Part shown: in pieces, positions 19,590 through 29,025 of the stretch
How the letters are laid out: the number at the start of each line of letters is the position of its first letter
Numbering within the stretch: the stretch's first letter is position 1
NCBI GenBank assembly: GCA_009704505.1
Contig: WLEB01000002.1
Span: 27,344 to 91,343, forward strand
Length of the DNA stretch: 64,000 nucleotides
Direction of reading: 5' to 3'
Origin: Actinomycetota bacterium
Lineage (GTDB): Bacteria; Actinomycetota; Actinomycetes; Nanopelagicales; Nanopelagicaceae
Made by a program: the position numbers and the translations under genes
Notes under the pieces: generated by a model
Told to the model about the DNA's origin: nothing
What the model saw: only the letters and a program-made list of their open reading frames with translations
Database searches by the model: none

Positions 19590-20282
19590 GTGCTGAACAA
19601 CTTGCCATACGGAGCTCTACGCGCATTTTTAACTCCCTTTCTCATGCTTGCCTTTCGGCCAAAGGTTCGGGGCCTGCGAAACGTTCCGGCAAAGGGTCCT
19701 TTGATTATTGCCTCCAATCACCTCTCCTTTAGTGATTCGATTTTCATGCCAATGGTTGTTCCCCGCAAAGTAACTTTTCTAGCCAAAAGTGAATACTTCA
19801 CTTCACCTGGGCCAAAAGGCTTATTAAAGAAGTTAACTTTCATCGCTTTGGGTCAAGTCCCTGTAGATCGCTCCGGTGGGCGCCGCAGTGAAGCAGCCCT
19901 GATAACTGGACTGAAAGTTTTATCAGATGGTGCATGCCTTGGTATCTATCCAGAGGGAACAAGATCACCTGACGGCAGACTGTATAAAGCACGTACAGGA
20001 ATTGCCCGACTTGCAATTGAATCAGGCGCCCCAGTTGTTCCAGTGGCGATGTTTGATACTGACAAAATTCAACCAACTGGGCAAGTAGTGCCAAATGTAA
20101 AAAGAGTGGGAATGAGTTTTGGAGAACCTATGTACTTTGAAGGTGATCCAACAGATTTAGAACATCTAAGAAATGTCGCAGATACGATCATGAAAGCAAT
20201 AGGTGAGCTTTCTGGGCAAGAGTACGTTGATACATATGCCCCAAAAAAGGCCAGACTTGAAAAAACTGAGGACGAGGATTAA
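19590..20282 (+). CDS. 1-acyl-sn-glycerol-3-phosphate acyltransferase (PlsC family)
   Basis: IIASNHLSFSDSIFMP (HX4D-like), YPEGTRSPDGRLYKARTGIARLA; GTG start, -10 TAAATT 6 nt upstream. Confidence 0.9.
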   Translation: MLNNLPYGALRAFLTPFLMLAFRPKVRGLRNVPAKGPLIIASNHLSFSDSIFMPMVVPRKVTFLAKSEYFTSPGPKGLLKKLTFIALGQVPVDRSGGRRSEAALITGLKVLSDGACLGIYPEGTRSPDGRLYKARTGIARLAIESGAPVVPVAMFDTDKIQPTGQVVPNVKRVGMSFGEPMYFEGDPTDLEHLRNVADTIMKAIGELSGQEYVDTYAPKKARLEKTEDED

Positions 20283-20317
20283 TCCAGTTCGGTGAAAAGT
20301 AGCGGACTAAACAAGAG

Positions 20318-20995
20318 TTAATTCAGGGCGTTTCGAGCAACTAGATAGTTACAGGTTGCACACTCTGCCCCTGGTTCAGGAAGTTCGCCTTCGAGCACAG
20401 TTATAAACTCACCGATTACCTTTAAGAAATTCTCTTGGTCTCTTTCAACTGGAATGTATTTCTGAAAGACACCAAAACCATAATCTTCGACTGAGGCTCC
20501 AATTGCATGTGTTGGCTTCCAAACGAGCAAGCCCATTGAAGCAACTGTTTGCCCCTTTCCAGCTGCTGGATTTTCTAGAGAATAGGCATAAGCCTCGAGT
20601 TGTGGCGAATAGAACTGACCGGTATCTCTTTGGCTATCAGAGACTTTGCAGTCGATTAAACCGATGGTGCCATCCTCATTGGTTGAAACCAGATCGTATT
20701 TACCTAGAATTCTCCATCGCGTTTCAACGCCATTAACAACCAAGGGCTTACTTTTTACCCATTCGCCCCACTTGGTAACTGTCCCAGGGCGAAGTGAGGA
20801 ATCAATCGTTGGCATATCGGCGCCTTGAAAGTGCTCCTCTTGAAGAGCTGCCATTGTTCCCACTAAGGGAAAAGCGCCAGGCATGATTACTTTGTACCAG
20901 TACTTGATCCACAGACACCTTTTGCAGGTAGATAGGCCAAAAGTTAGGTCTGAAGGGGAGATGTTTTCGCGGGCGGGCTTTGCAGGTTTGATCAT
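20318..20995 (-). CDS. PD-(D/E)XK family nuclease-like protein (RecB/Cas4-like fold) with paired CxxC motifs
   Basis: GKYDLV...GLIDCK (D...DxK), QLEAYAYSLE (QxxxY); CKRC at N-terminus and CATC at C-terminus. Confidence 0.78.
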   Translation of the reverse strand: MIKPAKPARENISPSDLTFGLSTCKRCLWIKYWYKVIMPGAFPLVGTMAALQEEHFQGADMPTIDSSLRPGTVTKWGEWVKSKPLVVNGVETRWRILGKYDLVSTNEDGTIGLIDCKVSDSQRDTGQFYSPQLEAYAYSLENPAAGKGQTVASMGLLVWKPTHAIGASVEDYGFGVFQKYIPVERDQENFLKVIGEFITVLEGELPEPGAECATCNYLVARNALN

Positions 20996-21193
20996 GGCCT
21001 AATTCTCCTTGTAAACACTGACATGGCTGAAAAGGTCCCAGGTTTACCCCTTTGGGCGCGCCCAAGTTGCCTCCTGCGCCTATATCCGATTAGATTACGC
21101 ATCAATGTATCCATTCGATACATCTTACGGAGTAGTTTTTGGGCTTACAGGCTCAACAAATCATGGGATGAAGTCAGGGAAAGGCAGGTCACG

Positions 21194-21724
21194 ATGCGCT
21201 CGCGTTCTGAGTCTCTCGAATTTGCCCTCCTTGGATTGCTCTCCCAAAGTCCACTTCATGGCTATGAACTGCGAAAGCGAATGGGGGCGATCTTTGGACC
21301 TTTCCGCGCACTCTCATTCTCCGTTCTCTATCCGCAGCTTCGCCGAATGATGGAAGCTGGGTTGATTGCGGAGTCGACCGTTGAATCAACTTCTCGCCGA
21401 TCACGCATTGTCTATGCGATTACCGATCTTGGTGCTCGCAAGTTTGCATCGCTGACCGAATCAGTAACACCAGAGACTTGGGAAGATGAAGGATTTGAAA
21501 TTCGTTTTGCATTTTTTGGACCAACCTCTGCAAAGAACAGAGTGAGAATTCTTGAGGGACGTCATCGTCGCCTTAAGGAGAAAGCAGAAATCCTTCGTGG
21601 TGAACTCGAGAAGTCACCCGTTGGAATCGATAAATATCTAGAAGAGTGGCGACGTCACTCACTGGAATCAGCCGATAGAGAGATCGCTTGGCTGGAAGAC
21701 ATGATCAAAACCGAGAGGAAATAG
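21194..21724 (+). CDS. PadR-family transcriptional regulator
   Basis: [21 protein letters not shown]...[18 protein letters not shown] extends to 21023 but the PadR homology begins at [14 protein letters not shown]. Confidence 0.87.
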   Translation: MRSRSESLEFALLGLLSQSPLHGYELRKRMGAIFGPFRALSFSVLYPQLRRMMEAGLIAESTVESTSRRSRIVYAITDLGARKFASLTESVTPETWEDEGFEIRFAFFGPTSAKNRVRILEGRHRRLKEKAEILRGELEKSPVGIDKYLEEWRRHSLESADREIAWLEDMIKTERK

Positions 21725-21725
21725 A

Positions 21726-22823
21726 GTGAATATCACAACCGGTAAAGGCGACATCCGTGTTGCAATCGTTGGCGTTGGAAACTGCGCTAACTCATTAGTT
21801 CAAGGTGTCGAGTACTACAAAGACGCCGCTTTAGACCAAGAGATCCCGGGTCTTATGCATGCAGTTGTTGGGGGATATCACATCTCCAGCGTTAAGTTTG
21901 TTGCAGCATTTGATGTTGATGCTAAGAAAGTGGGACTTGATCTCGCAGAAGCAATCTGGGCAAGTGAAAATAACACAATCAAATTTAGTAACGTAGCAAA
22001 GACTGGTGTCCCAGTTCTTCGCGGAGTTACAAACGATGGGCTAGGAAAGTACTACAAGGAGACCATTAAGGAATCTGATGCACCAGCGGTAGATGTTGTT
22101 AAGGTGCTAAAAGATGAAGCAGTAGACGTTGTTATCTGCTACCTACCAGTGGGCTCTGAAGTTGCTGCAAAGTACTATGCACAATGCGCAATTGATGCAG
22201 GATGTGCATTCGTAAACGCACTTCCAGTATTTATCGCCTCTGATCCAGTATGGGAAAAGAAGTTTGCTGATGCAGGACTTCCAATTGTTGGAGATGACAT
22301 CAAGAGCCAAGTTGGTGCGACTATCACTCACCGCATTATGGCAAAACTCTTCCAAGATCGCGGCGTACACCTAGATCGCACCTACCAATTAAACGTTGGC
22401 GGAAATATGGATTTCAAGAACATGCTCGAGCGTGATCGCCTTGAATCTAAGAAGATCTCTAAGACCAACTCTGTAACATCTCAGTTAGATCATGACCTAG
22501 GTGAGAAGAACGTTCACATCGGACCTTCTGACTACATTCCTTGGTTAGATGATCGCAAGTGGGCCTATGTTCGCCTCGAGGGTCGCGCTTTCGGAGATGT
22601 CCCACTAAACCTTGAATACAAGTTGGAAGTATGGGATTCACCTAACTCTGCAGGTGTCATCATTGATGCACTTCGCTGCGCAAAAATCGGCTTGGATCGC
22701 AAGATTGGGGGAGCTCTGCTCTCACCATCTAGCTACTTCATGAAGACTCCACCAACTCAGTACACAGATGAAGCAGCCCACAACAAGGTTGAAGATTTCA
22801 TTGCTGGGAAATTAGATCGCTAA
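21726..22823 (+). CDS. ino1: Inositol-3-phosphate synthase (actinobacterial type)
   Basis: [51 protein letters not shown]; directly follows PadR gene as commonly seen in Actinobacteria. Confidence 0.96.
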   Translation: MNITTGKGDIRVAIVGVGNCANSLVQGVEYYKDAALDQEIPGLMHAVVGGYHISSVKFVAAFDVDAKKVGLDLAEAIWASENNTIKFSNVAKTGVPVLRGVTNDGLGKYYKETIKESDAPAVDVVKVLKDEAVDVVICYLPVGSEVAAKYYAQCAIDAGCAFVNALPVFIASDPVWEKKFADAGLPIVGDDIKSQVGATITHRIMAKLFQDRGVHLDRTYQLNVGGNMDFKNMLERDRLESKKISKTNSVTSQLDHDLGEKNVHIGPSDYIPWLDDRKWAYVRLEGRAFGDVPLNLEYKLEVWDSPNSAGVIIDALRCAKIGLDRKIGGALLSPSSYFMKTPPTQYTDEAAHNKVEDFIAGKLDR

Positions 22824-22871
22824 ATACAAAAACTAAAGTAGTCACATCTACTTTATAAATCTCCTCTCTAT

Positions 22872-22907
22872 AGAAAAAGCCCCCGGCAATAACCGGGGGC
22901 TTTTTCT
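22872..22907. terminator. Bidirectional rho-independent terminator between convergent ino1 and membrane protein gene
   Basis: AGAAAAAGCCCCCGG-CAATAA-CCGGGGGCTTTTTCT, perfect 15-bp stem with A/T tracts on both sides. Confidence 0.93.
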
Positions 22908-22932
22908 TTAACCACTCACGGAGAGTTGAGGG

Positions 22933-23511
22933 TTAAATCGTCGCTTCTATAGGAGTGCGACGAAGGTGAACAAATCCTGCTATTGCTAAGAGAAGAAACA
23001 ATAAACCGGCGGCAAAGGCTGCAATCGCTGCATAACCAGCAATTACTCCCATAGTTCCAAAGGCATATGCCTGAAGCAGCATTCCGCGAAGAGTGTTTCC
23101 CATAAACAAAGTTTGGCGAAGATCTGCATACTTTGTAATCGTCGCAACATCAGTACTTCCCCCACGGACTAATCCCATATATGTCCCTGATACTTCAGAG
23201 TATGTGGAAGGTTTACCTGTAACGGCGATAGATGAGCCTTTCATGTGTTCCCAGATATAAAGGTCTGAGTAATCGCGGGCCATTTCACCAGTGTTGACTG
23301 TTTTACCTGCCCATTTTGTGAGCTGTTCTTTTGTATCTGCAGGCAAACTATCTTCCGCAGGAAATGCAATATTCTGATTTTCCAGTTGGGTTTTTACACT
23401 CTCATTTGCAAATGAGGCTCCAAAATTAAGAAGTCCTGCAAATGTGAACAAAAGAAGTGCAAGTCCAAGTCCAACATAAGAAACAATCTTGTCAAAAGTT
23501 CTACGATTCAT
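22933..23511 (-). CDS. Conserved actinobacterial membrane protein of unknown function
   Basis: N-terminal TM plus C-terminal TM pair; start MNRRTFDK at 23511 with AAGGAGAG SD (ORF track start 23526 lies inside the SD region). Confidence 0.7.
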   Translation of the reverse strand: MNRRTFDKIVSYVGLGLALLLFTFAGLLNFGASFANESVKTQLENQNIAFPAEDSLPADTKEQLTKWAGKTVNTGEMARDYSDLYIWEHMKGSSIAVTGKPSTYSEVSGTYMGLVRGGSTDVATITKYADLRQTLFMGNTLRGMLLQAYAFGTMGVIAGYAAIAAFAAGLLFLLLAIAGFVHLRRTPIEATI

Positions 23512-23737
23512 CTTTCTCTCCTTCATAGGTTGTTTTCAAAAACATTGATCGAAGCGATCAACACAGCCCATGTTTACTAGGCCCAACAACCTTTAAATTG
23601 AAATTTAGGTGGGGTTAGCACTCGCAGATGAGCGCATGAGTGTCTGCACTCAATCTCCGTGCGGAATTAGGTAAAGAGCTATTGGTTATAACGGCGAGTA
23701 AAAATCTGAATACAAAATAAATTAAACCTAAATGAAC

Positions 23738-24058
23738 CTAGTCAATATGTCGATTACACATTCCTTGACCATCAGGACCAACCTCAAAATGGCTACATGG
23801 CATATTCAACTTATCAAAGGCTTGGTCGCCATAGTGAGCTCGATATGCCAGGGCAAGCAAAACCCGTAAGTTCGTTTCGGAATCGGATTTAATTCCAAAA
23901 ACCTGCGCACTTCGACTCACAGTATTTTCGATCACTTTTTCATTGTGTGAGGTCTCGGTTGCAATCACAGCATTTGATTTGCCCTCACAAAGTAGTTCCA
24001 GTACAAGCCTTTCAAAAGGAGTTAACTCTCTTGTTGAAATTCTGATATTTCTGACCAT
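23738..24058 (-). CDS. Stand-alone LuxR-type HTH protein with Cys/His tail
   Basis: LTPFERLVLELLCEGKSNAVIATETSHNEKVIENTVSR resembles LuxR HTH; C-terminal CSHFEVGPDGQGMCNRH; no receiver domain. Confidence 0.72.
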   Translation of the reverse strand: MVRNIRISTRELTPFERLVLELLCEGKSNAVIATETSHNEKVIENTVSRSAQVFGIKSDSETNLRVLLALAYRAHYGDQAFDKLNMPCSHFEVGPDGQGMCNRHID

Positions 24059-24131
24059 AAGTAGTGCCCCTTTCTGCCTCTTAGACAGTATCTTCCTTTT
24101 TTTTGCCTAAGTCACCCCATAAGATAGGCCA

Positions 24132-24875
24132 ATGAGTGAAATCTTGAGAAAGCAAGAAGGCAATATCCTCGTTTTAAGTTTTAATCGGCCCGCAAAGATG
24201 AATGCTCTGACTCGATCAATGTATGCAGGCTTGGCAACAGGACTCAATGAGGCTGCGGGGGATTTTGGGATCAGAGCTGTGATCTTGACCAGTGAAGATC
24301 AACACTTCACTGCAGGAAACGATATTTCAGATTTTATGAACAACCCACCTACGAGTGAATCCTCTGAAGTTTCGCAGTTCCTTGAATCTTTGCTCAATTT
24401 TCCTAAGCCACTAATTGCAGCAGTAAAGGGCAATGCAGTCGGCGTAGGAACAACGATGTTGCTTCATTGCGATGTTGTAGTTGCCAGTCCTTCGGCCAAG
24501 TTTTCGATGCCCTTTGCATCGCTAGGTTTAGTGCCAGAGGCAGGATCAAGTTTTCTTTTCCCACAGTTAGTTGGTTATCAAAGAGCTGCTCGAATCTTTA
24601 TGACAGGGGAGAGCTTTGATGCACCATCAGCGGTGGAAATGGGTTTGGTTACTTCAATTGAAAACGACCCTATTAATGAAGCCATGAAAATTGCGCAGCA
24701 AATTGCAGAACAGCCTCCGCAAGCGATCATTAATACAAAGGCGCTTCTTAAAGCCAAATCACATGACGCAGTTGCTGCAGTCATGAAAGCTGAATTTGAA
24801 ATCTTTGCAATGTCTCTTCAATCCGAAGAAGCCATGGAAGCTTTCATGAAATTTATGTCTAAGAAGGGTAAGTAA
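24132..24875 (+). CDS. Enoyl-CoA hydratase/isomerase
   Basis: FNRPAKMNALTRSMY, DQHFTAGNDISDF, AVKGNAVGVGTTMLLHCDVVVAS. Confidence 0.9.
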   Translation: MSEILRKQEGNILVLSFNRPAKMNALTRSMYAGLATGLNEAAGDFGIRAVILTSEDQHFTAGNDISDFMNNPPTSESSEVSQFLESLLNFPKPLIAAVKGNAVGVGTTMLLHCDVVVASPSAKFSMPFASLGLVPEAGSSFLFPQLVGYQRAARIFMTGESFDAPSAVEMGLVTSIENDPINEAMKIAQQIAEQPPQAIINTKALLKAKSHDAVAAVMKAEFEIFAMSLQSEEAMEAFMKFMSKKGK

Positions 24876-25705
24876 TGTCTCTATCAGGAAAACGCATCTT
24901 CATAACTGGCGGTTCACGTGGAATAGGTCTTGCAATTGCATTAAGGGCGGCAGCAGATGGAGCCTCAATTGCTATCGCAGCAAAAACAGCGGATCCAAAT
25001 CCAAAACTACCTGGAACTATTTTTACTGCCGCAGCCGAGATTGAGGCAGCTGGCGGTAAAGCACTGGCCCTTCAATGTGACATACGTGATGAGGTGGCAA
25101 TTGAAGAGGCGATAAAGAAAACAGCAGATGCATTTGGTGGAATTGATATTGTAATTAACAATGCAAGTGCTATTAACCTCACCAAAACTGATCAGACACC
25201 TGCCAAACGATTTGATTTAATGTTTGATGTAAACGTTCGAGGTACTTTCCTTACTTCACAAGCAGCTCTTCCGCACCTACGACAGTCGGCAAAGGATGGC
25301 AGAAACCCACACATTCTTAATCTTTCACCTCCGTTATCAATGAAACCAATCTGGTTTAAAAATCATGTTGCATACACCATGGCAAAATATGGAATGAGTA
25401 TGTGTGTTCTGGGCATGGCAGAAGAGTTCAAACGCGATGGGATTGCGGTAAATGCTCTTTGGCCGCGAACTGTGATCGATACTGCAGCTCTTCAAATGAT
25501 TCCAGGAATAGACGCATTGGCTGGTCGAACCCCACAGATTCTTGCAGATGCAGCGCACATCATCTTAAATAGAGATTCAAAAGAGTGCACAGGAAATTTC
25601 TTTGTCGATGATCTACTTCTAGCAAGTGAAGGAATTACTGATCTCGAGAAATACTCAGTTACTCCAGGCACTACTGATTTCCTACTCGATTTCTTTTTAG
25701 ACTAA
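24875..25705 (+). CDS. SDR-family oxidoreductase (HSDL2-like)
   Basis: GKRIFITGGSRGIGLAIALRAAADGA, NNASAINLTKT, YTMAKYGMSM. Confidence 0.9.
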   Translation: MSLSGKRIFITGGSRGIGLAIALRAAADGASIAIAAKTADPNPKLPGTIFTAAAEIEAAGGKALALQCDIRDEVAIEEAIKKTADAFGGIDIVINNASAINLTKTDQTPAKRFDLMFDVNVRGTFLTSQAALPHLRQSAKDGRNPHILNLSPPLSMKPIWFKNHVAYTMAKYGMSMCVLGMAEEFKRDGIAVNALWPRTVIDTAALQMIPGIDALAGRTPQILADAAHIILNRDSKECTGNFFVDDLLLASEGITDLEKYSVTPGTTDFLLDFFLD

Positions 25706-25714
25706 ACTCAACAT

Positions 25715-26245
25715 ATGCGTAAATTAACCATGACGGCCCTTGCTGGCTTGTGCCTGATTCTCTCTTCACCCACCAGTTTCGCCCATGGACAAATCGTCAC
25801 GTCATATCCTTTGATGGATTCCGTATCCTCACCAACACCTAATCAGGTATGGATTGAATTTGATGGACAGTTACAGCAAATAGAGGGTGAAGTTGTAAAT
25901 ACTCTAAAGGTGACCGATTCAACAGGATTAGTTGTTAGTTCAGAGGAAGCAGTCATTGAAGGTGCAAAGATTTCTACTCAAGTATCGGATCAAAGCGTAG
26001 GGGGAGTGTTTACAGTGCAATACCGCATAGTCTCAGAAGATGGCCATCCTGTTGAGGGAAGTTACACATTTGAAGCCTCACCTGGCTTTGAGGCAACAGA
26101 GATGATTGAACCAACAACGAGTGCTACAGCATCTGATAATCAGACAGACCTGAGTATCGGTGCGATAGTGATGGCAGTATTTCTGGTTGTCTTTGCCGTT
26201 AGATACTTTGTAAAAATGCGTAATGAAAAAAATGAGAGAAAATAA
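25715..26245 (+). CDS. copC: CopC-domain secreted/membrane-anchored protein
   Basis: Signal peptide then AHGQIVTSYPLMDSVSSPTPNQVWIEFDGQL; YRIVSEDGHPVEGSYTFE; C-terminal TM. Confidence 0.85.
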   Translation: MRKLTMTALAGLCLILSSPTSFAHGQIVTSYPLMDSVSSPTPNQVWIEFDGQLQQIEGEVVNTLKVTDSTGLVVSSEEAVIEGAKISTQVSDQSVGGVFTVQYRIVSEDGHPVEGSYTFEASPGFEATEMIEPTTSATASDNQTDLSIGAIVMAVFLVVFAVRYFVKMRNEKNERK

Positions 26246-26299
26246 AGCAATCTAGGTTTCACAGTAAAAATCAGAACCATCTGATCAGAAGAAGAGGCT

Positions 26300-27724
26300 A
26301 TGCAAGCATTTGATCTTGAAGTAAACGGTACTAATGTCATTCAAGAGTCAGAGAGAAAAGGCAAACCTAGTTCACTTTTTTGGCCATGGGCCGGAGCTAA
26401 TGTCTCTTTGCTGGCTCTTTCATACGGAGCTTTCTTTTTAGGCTTTGGTATCTCTTTCAGGCAGGCGACAGCGGCGGCCATCATTGGAACAGTGGGATCA
26501 TTTTTTTTAGTTGGAATAAGTTCGCTTGCAGGAAAGCGCTCGAATGCCCCAACCACAGTTTTGGTCCGAGCTTCATTCGGCGTGAAGGGTAGCGTTGTAC
26601 CTGGATTTCTTTCATACCTTGTGTTTGTTGGTTGGGAAACGGTCCTTGTATCACTTGCCACACTTGCAACAGGTACCGTTTTTTCTAGATTCACAGGGAT
26701 AGATAATAATCTCGCACTCGTAATGGGATTTGCTCTAGCCGTTGGATTAACTATGTTGGGCGGAGTTCTTGGTTTTAACATGATCATGAGAATTCAAAAG
26801 ATTCTCACCATCACCACCGTTGCAATGACAGCTGTTTACATTGTCCTTACTTTTGACAACGTCGAATGGCATATGGTTTCTTCAATTAAAGATGGAACTT
26901 CTCAAGCATTTATCGGAGCGGTCATTTTTGCAGTAACCGGAATCGGATTGGGCTGGGTGAACTGCGCAGCCGATTACTCCAGATATTTGCCACGCTCCGT
27001 TTCAAGTAAAGCAGTTGTAGGGTGGACAGTTCTTGGAGCATCTGTTGTTCCGATTCTTTTAGTTATTTACGGGACAGCACTTTCTGCAAGCAACTCTGAA
27101 TTAAGCCAAGCCATTGCTAACGATCCAATTGGCGCATTAACCACACTGCTACCTACCTGGTACTTAATTATTTTTGCTTTGGTTGCAATTTTGGGATTAG
27201 TGGGCGGAGCAATACTTGATTTGTACTCATCAGGTTTAGCTTTAATATCTATAGGCCTTCCCGTTAAACGCCACCATGCCGCACTCATCGATTCAGTAAT
27301 TATGCTCGTGGGTTCTATCTATATTGTCTGGATTGCTAACAACTTTTTCTATCCATTCCAAGGTTTTCTTATTACCTTGGGAGTTCCGGTAGCAGTTTGG
27401 TCTGGGATCTTTGTTGCCGATGTTGTTTTGAGAAAAAAGCCATATAACGAAGCGGCCTTATTTGATAAAAATGGCATTTATGGCTCCGTGAACAAAGGTT
27501 CAATTCTTCTAATGGGGGTGGGAACTTTTATTGGTTGGGGTTTTGTAACAAACACATTTGCATCATGGTTAGCATGGCAAGGGTATTTGATGCAGATAAT
27601 TGGTGGAAAAGATGGAGCTTGGGGATATTCGAATGTGGGAGTTGCATTCGCACTCCTTATCGGTTTTCTAGGCCACATAATTCTCTCAAGAAAGTCGATT
27701 GCTTCACAAGAAAACTCAATATAA
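26300..27724 (+). CDS. NCS1-family purine/cytosine permease
   Basis: ~12 TM; RASFGVKGSVVPGFLSYLVFVGWE, GWVNCAADYSRYLPR. Confidence 0.88.
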   Translation: MQAFDLEVNGTNVIQESERKGKPSSLFWPWAGANVSLLALSYGAFFLGFGISFRQATAAAIIGTVGSFFLVGISSLAGKRSNAPTTVLVRASFGVKGSVVPGFLSYLVFVGWETVLVSLATLATGTVFSRFTGIDNNLALVMGFALAVGLTMLGGVLGFNMIMRIQKILTITTVAMTAVYIVLTFDNVEWHMVSSIKDGTSQAFIGAVIFAVTGIGLGWVNCAADYSRYLPRSVSSKAVVGWTVLGASVVPILLVIYGTALSASNSELSQAIANDPIGALTTLLPTWYLIIFALVAILGLVGGAILDLYSSGLALISIGLPVKRHHAALIDSVIMLVGSIYIVWIANNFFYPFQGFLITLGVPVAVWSGIFVADVVLRKKPYNEAALFDKNGIYGSVNKGSILLMGVGTFIGWGFVTNTFASWLAWQGYLMQIIGGKDGAWGYSNVGVAFALLIGFLGHIILSRKSIASQENSI

Positions 27725-27770
27725 GGATAATCAGCCTTCGCCTGAAGATGCTCAATGATACTTTAGGACT

Positions 27771-28967
27771 ATGAAGCGCACCATTAGACCGTTGCTGGAT
27801 TTCCTGCATCGCGAATCTTCAGGTGGAGTTCTAATATTAATAGCTTCGGCTCTTGGCTTAATCGTTGCAAATTCGCCGATATCTGCAAGCTATTTTTCCT
27901 TTCTAGATCTGCAATTTTCATTGGGAAATGATTCAATTTATCTCAAACTAACGATGCTCAAAGTTATTAACTACGTCTTGATGACTCTATTCTTTTTTGT
28001 CGTGGGTCTTGAGATAAAGCGCGAACTAACATCCGGGCACCTATCCAGTTTTAAAAAAGCAATCATGCCTTTTGTTGCAGCTTTAGGCGGAATGGCAGTT
28101 CCAGCGATGATTTACTTACTCATAGCAGGCCGAGATGCACCAGGTGGATGGGGAGTAGCTGTCGCCACTGATATTGCCCTAGCAGTTGGATTGCTAGCAA
28201 TTATCGGAAGTAATGCTTTGGCTTCGCTTCGTACTTTTCTATTAGCTCTGGCCGTAATTGACGACATTGGAGCAATTTTAGTTATTGCATTTGTCTATTC
28301 AACAGGGATAGTCCCAGGTTGGATTGCTGGCGCTTTACTTACTTTTGTCTTTATTGCCGCACTGAAAAAGTTTCAAGTTAATCAGGTATTTGTCTATGTG
28401 CCTCTTGGTGCTTTGCTTTGGTATTGCATGTACAGAGGTGGCATTCACCCCACCTTAGCGGGAGTTGTGCTGGGAATGATGACGCCAAATATTTCAAGGA
28501 ATGACACAGAAGTAGAAGATAGTGAGGATGGTGTCGTCTCAGTTATCGAATGGCTAGAAGACAAATTACATCCGCATAGCAGCTTTCTCATCGTTCCCTT
28601 GTTTGCGTTTGCAAATACAGGTGTTCAAATTACACAGAGTTCGATCAGCGCTGCCATTAATTCACCAATAGCTTGGGGTATTTTCTTTGGCTTAGTAGTT
28701 GGAAAGCCTGTCGGAATAGTTCTTTCAAGTTGGAGTGCCAAGAGAGTTGGGCTAGGAGAGTACCCAGAGGGTGCCAATACAGTTAAAATCTTTGCAACTG
28801 GAAGCGCCGCCGGTATTGGATTTACAGTTGCAATATTTATTGCTAATTTGGCATTTGCCGATCGCGCAACGCAAGAGTTGGCAATTTTCTCTGTAATTAT
28901 CGCATCACTTGTAAGTGGTGCGATAAGTACTGTTTTGTTCAAGATCTTTGCACGCAAATCAGATTAA
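27771..28967 (+). CDS. nhaA: Na+/H+ antiporter NhaA
   Basis: FLHRESSGGVLILIASALGLIVANSP, FFFVVGLEIKRELTSGHL, GGWGVAVATDIALAVGLLA, ALAVIDDIGAILVIA. Confidence 0.95.
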   Translation: MKRTIRPLLDFLHRESSGGVLILIASALGLIVANSPISASYFSFLDLQFSLGNDSIYLKLTMLKVINYVLMTLFFFVVGLEIKRELTSGHLSSFKKAIMPFVAALGGMAVPAMIYLLIAGRDAPGGWGVAVATDIALAVGLLAIIGSNALASLRTFLLALAVIDDIGAILVIAFVYSTGIVPGWIAGALLTFVFIAALKKFQVNQVFVYVPLGALLWYCMYRGGIHPTLAGVVLGMMTPNISRNDTEVEDSEDGVVSVIEWLEDKLHPHSSFLIVPLFAFANTGVQITQSSISAAINSPIAWGIFFGLVVGKPVGIVLSSWSAKRVGLGEYPEGANTVKIFATGSAAGIGFTVAIFIANLAFADRATQELAIFSVIIASLVSGAISTVLFKIFARKSD

Positions 28968-28977
28968 ACAAGGGTAA

Positions 28978-29015
28978 AACAAAACCCGCTCTCATAATTA
29001 AGAGCGGGTTTTGTT
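28978..29015. terminator. Bidirectional terminator between convergent nhaA and glnA
   Basis: AACAAAACCCGCTCT-CATAATTA-AGAGCGGGTTTTGTT perfect 15-bp stem. Confidence 0.92.
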
Positions 29016-29025
29016 ATGATGATTT

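Noticed and set aside
20318-20995. Interpretation of the PD-(D/E)XK protein as Cas4 of a CRISPR system
   Set aside because: No cas1/cas2, effector genes or repeats anywhere in the window; Cys layout differs from Cas4.
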